In this document: one piece after another, positions 16,891 to 22,350 of the stretch
Layout: each line of letters starts with the position of its first letter
Numbering within the stretch: the first letter of the stretch is position 1
IMG/VR virus record: IMGVR_UViG_3300017709_000034
Location: 1-24,237 of that record
DNA: 24,237 nt
From: a virus
Reading direction: 5' to 3' (one strand)
Translations under genes and position numbers: made by a program
The notes under the pieces: generated by a model
The model's input: only the letters and a program-made list of their open reading frames with translations
Told to the model about the DNA's origin: nothing
Database searches by the model: none

Positions 16891-16898
16891 TATAAATA
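16891..16898 (+). promoter_or_regulatory. T4-type late promoter immediately before the 195-residue gene
   Basis: The exact TATAAATA lies just after the gp4 stop codon and ends five bases before the ATG at 16904. T4 late transcripts start about six bases downstream of this element, so the mRNA would begin on or next to the ATG. The AT-rich setting makes a chance match possible, but this would be the fourth exact element in the window, all of them in gene junctions. Confidence 0.65.
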
Positions 16899-16903
16899 AC
16901 ATC

Positions 16904-17491
16904 ATGAGCAAGAACTTATTCGACAAGTTAGAGATAGAAGCATTCCGTGCAGGTATTACTCCACGGACTGAAGAAAGCCGTGCATGGTTTCGTAGACGTG
17001 CTTCACAAATGCGTAACGTTAATAGAGAAGGCTTAATGCAAGCCGAACAGGTTAGGTTGACCAGAGATAGTGTTGTGGGTAACATGTATATGTTCTTCTA
17101 CGACCCTAAGCATAAAGACACCTTACCTTACTATGACCAATTCCCTCTGATATTTGTTCTTGGTGATGCTCCAGGTGGTTTTATGGGTTTAAACCTTCAT
17201 TACCTACCCCCACTATTACGTGCCAAACTATTAAGTGCTTTGTTAGATCTAGCAAACAATGATAAGTACAACAACAGAACTAAACTAATGTTATCTTATG
17301 ATTTGATTAAAGGATCTGCTAAATATAAAGCATTCAAACCTACACTCAAGCATTATTTGACAGCACACGTCAAAACTCGTTTGGCTAAAGTACCAGCCGC
17401 AGAGTGGGAGATTGCTACATTCTTACCAATGGCACAGTGGAAGAAAGCATCACAATCTCAAGTGTATAGACAGTCAAGGAAAATGATCTAA
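16904..17491 (+). CDS. Conserved T4-like phage protein, possibly DNA end protector gp2
   Basis: The protein has 195 residues and is soluble and basic. The N-terminus (KNLFDKLEIEAFRAGITPRTEESRAWFRRR) is helical and Arg-rich. The centre has MYMFFYDPKHKDTLPYYDQFPLI followed by GGFMGLNLHYLPPLLRAKLL. The end has YKAFKPTLKHYLTAHVKTRL and WEIATFLPMAQWKKAS. I recognise this as a conserved protein of T4-like marine phages that is, from memory, often labelled DNA end protector gp2. T4 gene 2 neighbours gene 4, which fits, but T4 gp2 is longer (274) and I cannot confirm residue similarity. If it is gp2, it would bind the packaged DNA ends and guard them from host RecBCD. No Shine-Dalgarno sequence precedes the ATG, while a late promoter ends five bases before it. 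Its stop overlaps the next start (TAATG). Confidence 0.6.
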   Translation: MSKNLFDKLEIEAFRAGITPRTEESRAWFRRRASQMRNVNREGLMQAEQVRLTRDSVVGNMYMFFYDPKHKDTLPYYDQFPLIFVLGDAPGGFMGLNLHYLPPLLRAKLLSALLDLANNDKYNNRTKLMLSYDLIKGSAKYKAFKPTLKHYLTAHVKTRLAKVPAAEWEIATFLPMAQWKKASQSQVYRQSRKMI

Positions 17492-18138
17492 TGTTTCAAG
17501 TAGATGAAATGAAGGCAATGATCTCTAAAAAAGGTGGATTTGCACTAGCAAACCAGTTTAGAGTAATCCTTCCTGCACCTAATACCATATCAAGAGTTAC
17601 AGACCGAAGAAGCAATGCTGAAGATATTCGTGATCTAAACTTGATGTGTAAAGATGTAAACCTACCAGGCAGACAGATCCTAACACAAGAACGTGTTATC
17701 GGTATGGCAAACCGTAAAGTTGCTTACTCATATGCATACAAAGACGTGAATATGACGTTTCATCTTATGAACGATTATAGTGCAAAGAGATACTTTGAAA
17801 ACTGGCACAATCAGATAATCGATTTTGAAAGAAAAGAGCTAAGATATAAGAACACTTATACTCATGATATTGAAATTATACAATACAGGAAAGGTGCGGA
17901 GACCGCAGATATTTCCAAAAAGACTAACATTGGTTTTGACATCAATGACAATTTAAGATTTGATCTTGATATAACTAAGACAAGAAAGGGTGCCATAACA
18001 CCTGCTGTTGAAGTGTACAAGTGTAAATTGATAAACGCATTCCCAACTACTATGAATGCTTTACAACTAAACAATGAGCAAAATGGTTTGCTTGAAATTA
18101 ATGTCCAATTTTCTTATGATGATTGGGTATCTACCTAA
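17491..18138 (+). CDS. gp19-fold tail tube protein, likely gp54-like tube initiator
   Basis: The protein has 215 residues with the tail-tube pattern seen in T4 gp19: ALANQFRVILPAP, then LMCKDVNLPGRQILTQE (T4 TFQCKATALPAGIVEKI), MANRKVAYSYAYKDVNMTFHLMNDYSAKRYFENWHNQI (T4 MNRKINVAGDRTFDDWTVTVMNDEAHDARQKFVDWQ), YTHDIEIIQY, and the final strand pair KLINAFPTTMNALQLNNEQNGLLEINVQFSYDDW (T4 GLWPTNVGELQLDWDSNNEIQTFEVTLALDYW). The main tube gene normally lies with the sheath gene gp18 in the head-gene region. This copy sits between gp4 and gp26, so the tube initiator gp54, which has the same fold, is the more likely role. That choice rests on position. A good AAGGA Shine-Dalgarno sequence lies inside the previous gene. 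Confidence 0.7.
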   Translation: MFQVDEMKAMISKKGGFALANQFRVILPAPNTISRVTDRRSNAEDIRDLNLMCKDVNLPGRQILTQERVIGMANRKVAYSYAYKDVNMTFHLMNDYSAKRYFENWHNQIIDFERKELRYKNTYTHDIEIIQYRKGAETADISKKTNIGFDINDNLRFDLDITKTRKGAITPAVEVYKCKLINAFPTTMNALQLNNEQNGLLEINVQFSYDDWVST

Positions 18139-18152
18139 ACAATGGAGTTATT

Positions 18153-18863
18153 ATGGCTTTACCTAAACTAAACGACCAACCCAAATATGAATTGACTATC
18201 CCATCCAGTGGTGTTGTTATCAGAATTAGACCATTCTTGGTTAAGGAAGAAAAGGTTCTTCTAATTGCCATGGAGAGTCAAGATCAGTCGCAGATTCTGT
18301 CAGCTATAGTTGACACTCTAGAAGCATGTGTACTAGGAGAAATCGATACCAATGCGCTAACAACGTTTGACATCGAATACCTATTCACTAAGTTAAGAGC
18401 TAAATCAGTCGGTGAGACTGCTAAGATCGAATTGGAATGTACGCACTGTAAGGCTAAAAACCCTGTGGTTATTCCAATGGATGATGTGGGTGTTAAGGGT
18501 GATATGACATCTCAAAAGGGAACTGTTGACATTGGCAGTGGAGTTACACTTGAATTGCAGTGGCCTCGTTATAAAACTATTGCATCAGATGCTACTGTTA
18601 TTGAGGGTGGAGCAGAAGCAACATTCTCTATGATCAAGCATTGTATCTCTTACGTATGTACTGATGATGATAGGATTAAGTTCTCTGAGGAAAGTGCAAA
18701 GGAAAAGGATGAATTCGTGATGTCCATGACTTCTGATAACTTCTCATCCATTAAAGACTTTATTGAAGGAATGCCTACACTGAAGCATGACATTGATTTT
18801 GATTGTATTGAGTGTGGTAAACATAACGAGTATACACTGGAAGGTATGCAAGATTTTTTCTAG
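18153..18863 (+). CDS. 26: Baseplate hub / tail assembly chaperone gp26 (T4_baseplate family)
   Basis: The protein has 236 residues; T4 gp26 has 208. The N-terminus (PKLNDQPKYELTIPSSGVVIRIRPFLVKEEKVLLIAMES) is the signature of the T4 gp26/gp51-type family. Two CxxC pairs (Cys96/99 in CTHC and Cys218/221 in CIEC) suggest one zinc ribbon. In T4 these proteins are needed for assembling the baseplate hub around the tape measure. The ATG at 18153 is chosen over a TTG 30 bases upstream because GGAG at 18144-18147 is ideally spaced and the upstream codons overlap the previous gene. The last codons are GAT TTT TTC TAG, which form a perfect -1 slippery site at the stop. A downstream -1 frame continues into the tape-measure start (separate entry). 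Confidence 0.85.
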   Translation: MALPKLNDQPKYELTIPSSGVVIRIRPFLVKEEKVLLIAMESQDQSQILSAIVDTLEACVLGEIDTNALTTFDIEYLFTKLRAKSVGETAKIELECTHCKAKNPVVIPMDDVGVKGDMTSQKGTVDIGSGVTLELQWPRYKTIASDATVIEGGAEATFSMIKHCISYVCTDDDRIKFSEESAKEKDEFVMSMTSDNFSSIKDFIEGMPTLKHDIDFDCIECGKHNEYTLEGMQDFF

Positions 18864-19048
18864 TATGTCTATCTCATAATAGTATACTTAATTACTATAA
18901 GAACAACTTTGCACTGATGCAACATCACAATTATAGTTTGAATGAGATAGACGGATTAATACCATGGGAGAAGGAAGTGTACATTACTATGCTTGCTGAA
19001 CACATAAAAGAACAAGAAGAAGAACGAAAGAGACAAAGAAATGGCTGA
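18153..19048 (+). CDS. Predicted gp26 -1 frameshift product (tail chaperone long form)
   Basis: Slipping back one base on T TTT TTC (18854-18860) makes the ribosome read CTA GTA TGT at 18860 instead of the TAG stop. It then continues for 62 codons to the TGA at 19046-19048, giving a product of about 298 residues. The extension includes LNYYKNNFALMQHHNYSLNEIDGLIPWEKEVYITMLAEHIKEQ and a charged EEERKRQ tail, a coherent helical protein. It has no proper start of its own: the only in-frame ATG (18917) lacks a Shine-Dalgarno sequence and lies within the conserved-looking part. The stop overlaps the tape-measure ATG by eight bases. The layout equals the G/GT chaperone pair before the tape measure in lambda and many other tailed phages. 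It may be the counterpart of the accessory hub-assembly proteins of T4 (for example gp51), which I cannot verify. Confidence 0.75.
18854..18952 (+). promoter_or_regulatory. Programmed -1 frameshift signal: slippery heptamer plus stem
   Basis: TTTTTTC at 18854-18860 is in phase as T TTT TTC, which fits the X XXY YYZ rule, and is followed at once by TAG. After six bases, GTCTATCTCAT (18867-18877) has its exact reverse complement ATGAGATAGAC at 18942-18952. This allows an 11-bp stem (12 with a G-U pair) around a 64-base loop. A spacing of six bases is typical for -1 stimulators. The large loop could fold further or form a pseudoknot, which I have not worked out. Confidence 0.75.
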
Positions 19049-20888
19049 TACCACTCTCAATGATGTAGTTAAAACCCTACAGAAAGGTCAAGCACGTGAC
19101 GAGCGAATGGCTAAGAACTTTGAAGCATGGTTCAAAGCTCAAGAACGTGCACGTCTTGATGCTCTAGAAGAGAAGAGAGAACGTAAAAAAGCTAAACCTG
19201 AGTCTGTAGAACGTGCAAGAAGAAAAGATACTGGTAAAGATAATACTAGTCTGGGTTTCTTGGCATTGGGTAGACTTGTAGGACCTTTAGGTGCATTCAT
19301 CGCTGGATTTACTGCATTAGGTGCGGCACTGGCAGGGTTCCGTGGATGGGAACTAAAAGCAATTAAATCATTGGATAAGTTTGGTGGCTTCAGTAAGGCA
19401 TTAGATCAAAAGTTCATTAACCTAAGAGCCAAGTTCTTCAATAAGCTAGGTCTAGATCCTAAGTTAGGAAAAGCTGTTGACGGTAAAAGAAGTCTTGCAA
19501 CACCATTAACTACCCAATTAAATAATAGGATGAATACATGGTTCTCTAATCTACAACAGAAGTATTTTAAGATCTTTGGTCTTGGTGTTGATGGTAAACC
19601 TATATCCGTACAGGGAGATGATGGAAAGATCAAACCTAAAAGTATTATGGCTAGGCTTGGTGTTAGAATAAACAGTATATTTAGACCCATAACCAAAATG
19701 TCTAGTGCTATTGGTGCTTGGTTTAGCGGAGCAGGAGCTAAGGTTGTAAACTTTGGTAAGAATTTCCTAGGTAAAGGTGGGGCATTTGTCAAACTCATGG
19801 GCAAGCTCTTATGGCCTATTGGTATTCTAATATCTGCATTTGATGGTATGAAAGCATACATGGCATCTGATGAAGCAACCACATTTGGTAAATTTGGTGA
19901 TGGTATCGCTGGAATGGTTGGATCATTCATTGGTGCACCATTCGACTTAATCAAAAGCGCATTCCTTTGGATCATAAGAAAGATTACTGGTGCAGAAGTT
20001 GATGCAGATGGTAACTACGATACATCAACAACAAGTGGAAAGATACTACAAGCCGCTAAGGACTTCTCGTTTACAGAGATGATAACTAAAATGGTTAAAT
20101 CACCTTTCACTGCAATTCTAAATGTCGTGGATTGGGTGAAGTCTAAGTTTGCTATATTCAGTGATGAAGGAGAAGGTGGTGGATTTGGTGGTATGATGAA
20201 ATCTATTCTGGATGATGCACTATCAGCCCTTGGCTATAAAAAGGGAATGAGTGTATTAGAGATCATTGGTCAAATCGTTACGGCACCTGCAACTGCTGGT
20301 ATTAAATGGATTGCAAGTAAGTTTGGATTTGAAGTACCCGAAAACTTTACACTAAACCCTGTCACCATAATAAAACAATATGGTAACGATGCTTTTAAAT
20401 GGATTGCAAGTAAGTTTGGATTTGAAATCACTGATGACGATTTTAGCGTCACTGGTTGGATTAAGAACAAATGGGATGAGGCTGTTGTTAAGATGCAGAA
20501 TGCATTCTTAGATCTGGGACTATGGATGTCTATGATCGGACCTAAACTAAAGGTTATGGCAGTAGAAGCAATTAAATCTTACACTGGTAACTGGATCATT
20601 GATGATTCTACTCTAGAAGAATTACAGGCAGACGTTGAGCGAAGAGAAAATCAAGCACAGATGCTCAGAGATCAGTTAGCGATCCAACAAAATAAAAACA
20701 ATGCAGAAGATATTACGCCAGAAACTGCGCCCGAACCAGCACCAGTAGTTGTGATAGATGGATCGTCAGGTGATACTGATGCTTCATCAACAACAATTAA
20801 CCAACTTAGGATACCGATGAACAATGGTGGGGATGCATTTAGAGATGAACATGGACTAGTAAGAATACCTATTAGCCCATTCAACTAA
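19041..20888 (+). CDS. 29: Tail tape measure protein (gp29 counterpart)
   Basis: The protein has 615 residues; T4 gp29 has 590, so a tail near T4 length (~0.1 micrometre) is expected at about 1.5 angstrom per residue. The N-terminus (~5-65) is a highly charged helix (FEAWFKAQERARLDALEEKRERKKAK). Hydrophobic segments follow at about 71-100 (LGFLALGRLVGPLGAFIAGF), 250-265 (LLWPIGILISAF) and 288-312 (MVGSFIGAPFDLIKSAFLWII), as in tape measures that enter the host membrane. KWIASKFGFE occurs twice near residues 423 and 454. Residues ~525-560 form a coiled coil followed by a Pro/Thr/Ser linker. Its place right after the chaperone frameshift unit is the strongest evidence for the role, since overall sequence similarity to gp29 is not visible. 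Its ATG overlaps the -1 frame stop by eight bases. Confidence 0.8.
   Translation: MADTTLNDVVKTLQKGQARDERMAKNFEAWFKAQERARLDALEEKRERKKAKPESVERARRKDTGKDNTSLGFLALGRLVGPLGAFIAGFTALGAALAGFRGWELKAIKSLDKFGGFSKALDQKFINLRAKFFNKLGLDPKLGKAVDGKRSLATPLTTQLNNRMNTWFSNLQQKYFKIFGLGVDGKPISVQGDDGKIKPKSIMARLGVRINSIFRPITKMSSAIGAWFSGAGAKVVNFGKNFLGKGGAFVKLMGKLLWPIGILISAFDGMKAYMASDEATTFGKFGDGIAGMVGSFIGAPFDLIKSAFLWIIRKITGAEVDADGNYDTSTTSGKILQAAKDFSFTEMITKMVKSPFTAILNVVDWVKSKFAIFSDEGEGGGFGGMMKSILDDALSALGYKKGMSVLEIIGQIVTAPATAGIKWIASKFGFEVPENFTLNPVTIIKQYGNDAFKWIASKFGFEITDDDFSVTGWIKNKWDEAVVKMQNAFLDLGLWMSMIGPKLKVMAVEAIKSYTGNWIIDDSTLEELQADVERRENQAQMLRDQLAIQQNKNNAEDITPETAPEPAPVVVIDGSSGDTDASSTTINQLRIPMNNGGDAFRDEHGLVRIPISPFN
20302..20426 (+). 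repeat. 32-base direct repeat inside the tape-measure gene
   Basis: The bases at 20302-20333 recur exactly at 20395-20426, a period of 93 bases (31 codons). Both copies encode KWIASKFGFE in frame, each followed by an acidic/Thr stretch. The perfect nucleotide identity suggests a recent internal duplication or continuing recombination between copies, which would change tape length by 31 residues. Confidence 0.85.
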
Positions 20889-20897
20889 GGAAATGAT

Positions 20898-21092
20898 ATG
20901 TATGTGATGATAACGATATTAATGTTGGGAAATAACATGTCTGTACAGGCACCTAACATAGTGTTTAATGATATGGCCTCTTGCATAAAAGCAAAGACCT
21001 TACAGAATAAGATCCTTGATTTAACTAAACCTGATGCTGATGCTAGACATGTAACTAATTGTTTTAAGATTACACCAGATATACAAGCGTAA
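20898..21092 (+). CDS. Small exported-looking protein with two cysteines, unknown function
   Basis: The protein has 64 residues and starts nine bases after the tape measure, with a strong TAAGGA Shine-Dalgarno sequence seven bases upstream. The first ~18 residues (MYVMITILMLGNNMSVQA) are hydrophobic and end in a plausible signal-peptidase site (VQA-P), though no basic residue starts the segment. The remainder is short and polar, with Cys29 and Cys55 that could form a disulphide after export. I do not recognise a family. It is the last gene of the rightward late block and is followed directly by the terminator. Roles in the host envelope during infection are possible but unsupported. Confidence 0.65.
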   Translation: MYVMITILMLGNNMSVQAPNIVFNDMASCIKAKTLQNKILDLTKPDADARHVTNCFKITPDIQA

Positions 21093-21124
21093 AAGGCAGA
21101 GGTTTCCCCCTGCCCTTTGTTTTA
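21091..21124. terminator. Bidirectional hairpin terminator between converging genes
   Basis: GGCAG (21095-21099) pairs with CTGCC (21110-21114) around a loop with further G-C pairs. AAA on the left and TTT on the right extend the stem around one bulged C. On the plus strand TTTGTTTT follows the stem; on the minus strand the A-run at 21091-21094 gives TTTTACG. It overlaps or abuts the stop codons of the small plus-strand gene (21092) and gp32 (21122), so it probably serves both. Confidence 0.7.
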
Positions 21125-22039
21125 GTCTTCGGCTGTTAAGCGAGAGAAGTAGGATAACGTATCGTCATCATTACTTGTCTCCATTGCCTCTGCCGTTACT
21201 GGCGCAAACTCCGTTTGTGGAGATGGGGCAGTAGCAGTTGCCATAGGTGGAGCACTCTCCTGTACCGACAAGTCTTGACGAGCTTGTGTGGTCATAGTCG
21301 ATTGACCAGTCACTTTCTCAAAACGAGCTTTCAACTCATCATATGATTTAAAGTTCTTAGGATCGATAAACTCACTCAAGTCGTACATCTTGTTATAGAT
21401 AGCTTCCAACTCAGCATCGTTATCAGACAATGCACTCTGAGAAGCGAACTCAGACTTATCGTAGTTACGATAGCCTTCGACTTGGCGGATCTTCAGTTTG
21501 AAGTCTGCACCTTCCCAAAAGTTAAATGGATCTACAGGCTTCTCGTCTGCAAATTCTGGTTGCATGGCATCAATGATCTTATCATAGATCTTCTTACCGA
21601 ACTGATACAACATTACCTTACCTTCATTGGCAGGGTTCGCAGGATCTGATACGATCAATGCATTAACAACATAATGTAAACGGCGTTTCTGTTTACGAGC
21701 AAGTGTCTTGCCCTCTTCAGTACCATTGTTCCATAGTGTTGAGTTGTATTCGGATACTGGATCCTGTTCGTTAAGAGTAGTCAGAGACTTCTCAATGTAC
21801 CAACCACCGGGGCCTTGAAAGCCATGATCGAAGTAACGAACCCATGGTAGGGCTTGTCCTTCTGCCGCAGGTAAGAAACGTAGAACAGCAAAGCCGTTAC
21901 CCATCTTATCTACTGTTGGTTTCCATAGACGATCATCGCCATATGATTTCTTACCAGTGGTACCACCACCTGCGGCATCTGCCGCCGCTAGAAGATCAGA
22001 GATCTGGTTACGTTTTGTTTTTAGATTTGCAAAAGACAT
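21122..22039 (-). CDS. 32: Single-stranded DNA binding protein gp32
   Basis: The protein has 305 residues; T4 gp32 has 301. Matches with T4 include GNGFAVLRFLP near 47 (T4 GNGQAVIRFLP), DHGFQGPGGWYIE near 71 (T4 NHGFKKNGKWYIE), LIVSDPANPANEGKVMLYQFGKKIYDKI near 128 (T4 [28 protein letters not shown]), FWEGADFKLKIRQVEGYRNYDKSEF near 174, and an acidic C-terminal end (SNDDDTLSYF...AED). gp32 coats single-stranded DNA during replication, recombination and repair, and its acidic tail recruits partners. The protein has no cysteine at all: the T4 zinc ligands Cys77, Cys87 and Cys90 are missing, with EKSLTTLNEQDPVSEYN in their place. The start has GAGGA eight bases upstream and its own sigma70-type promoter. 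Confidence 0.95.
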   Translation of the reverse strand: MSFANLKTKRNQISDLLAAADAAGGGTTGKKSYGDDRLWKPTVDKMGNGFAVLRFLPAAEGQALPWVRYFDHGFQGPGGWYIEKSLTTLNEQDPVSEYNSTLWNNGTEEGKTLARKQKRRLHYVVNALIVSDPANPANEGKVMLYQFGKKIYDKIIDAMQPEFADEKPVDPFNFWEGADFKLKIRQVEGYRNYDKSEFASQSALSDNDAELEAIYNKMYDLSEFIDPKNFKSYDELKARFEKVTGQSTMTTQARQDLSVQESAPPMATATAPSPQTEFAPVTAEAMETSNDDDTLSYFSRLTAED

Positions 22040-22052
22040 TTGTATGTTCCTC

Positions 22053-22086
22053 GTATTGCTGAATTATATTTGTATTACTGAATTAT
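22053..22086 (-). repeat. Tandem 15-base repeat in the gp32 leader/promoter
   Basis: GTATTGCTGAATTAT (22053-22067) and GTATTACTGAATTAT (22072-22086) differ at one of 15 bases and lie 19 bases apart. Read on the minus strand, the first copy is in the gp32 mRNA leader directly before the Shine-Dalgarno sequence. The second spans the expected transcription start and touches the -10 box. T4 gp32 represses its own translation by binding a structured, AT-rich leader. These repeats could be a binding site for gp32 or another repressor, which is an inference. Confidence 0.6.
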
Positions 22087-22113
22087 TATACTATAGAATC
22101 GATGTGGTGTCAA
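22085..22113 (-). promoter_or_regulatory. Strong sigma70-type promoter for gp32
   Basis: On the minus strand TTGACA (22113-22108), a 17-base spacer and TATAAT (22090-22085) match the consensus at all 12 positions. The start would be near 22078, giving a leader of about 40 bases before the gp32 ATG. It partly overlaps the end of gp33. This allows gp32 to be made early by unmodified host polymerase, apart from the late TATAAATA genes. Confidence 0.85.
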
Positions 22114-22116
22114 CCA

Positions 22117-22350
22117 TCAATCATCGAACAATAGCGTATTTTGTCTAGGGAGATAGTTCAACTTCATAGCTTCCCCCTCTAACTTCTCAACGATAACACC
22201 GTTAAGAAACTTCTTTACATCCTCTGGTTCGATGTTCGTCTCTTGACAGACATCAATGACTGCATCCATATAGGATAGCTTTTTACCAAACACAGAGATT
22301 TCTACCATTCTTGAAAATTTACTTTTATTCAGAAACCCTGTTTCGCTCAT
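22117..22350 (-). CDS. 33: Late-transcription co-activator gp33
   Basis: The protein has 77 residues and is helical: KFSRMVEISVFGKKLSYMDAVIDVCQETNIEPEDVKKFLNGVIVEKLEGEAMKLNYL. This is the form of gp33 found in marine T4-like phages, shorter than T4 gp33 (112). gp33 bridges the polymerase flap and the sliding clamp gp45 and switches on late promoters together with gp55. Three features support the call: the motif LSYMDAVIDVC with a C-terminal LEGEAMKLN, the position directly upstream of gp32 as in other T4-like phages, and exact TATAAATA promoters elsewhere in the window. Its ATG overlaps the stop of the 368-residue gene by four bases (ATGA), indicating coupled translation. Confidence 0.82.
   Translation of the reverse strand: MSETGFLNKSKFSRMVEISVFGKKLSYMDAVIDVCQETNIEPEDVKKFLNGVIVEKLEGEAMKLNYLPRQNTLLFDD

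Noticed and set aside
18123-18152. TTG start 30 bases upstream for gp26
   Set aside because: It overlaps the previous gene and has no Shine-Dalgarno sequence, while ATG 18153 has a well-placed GGAG and begins the conserved N-terminal motif.
18917-19048. Independent short gene starting at ATG 18917 in the -1 frame after gp26
   Set aside because: No Shine-Dalgarno sequence precedes it and the coherent protein begins upstream of it. The slippery site and stem make fusion by frameshift the better explanation, though internal starts cannot be fully excluded.
19406-19975. Minus-strand open frame of 189 codons opposite the tape measure
   Set aside because: It is an antisense shadow with a Pro/Leu-rich, incoherent sequence and no expression signals.
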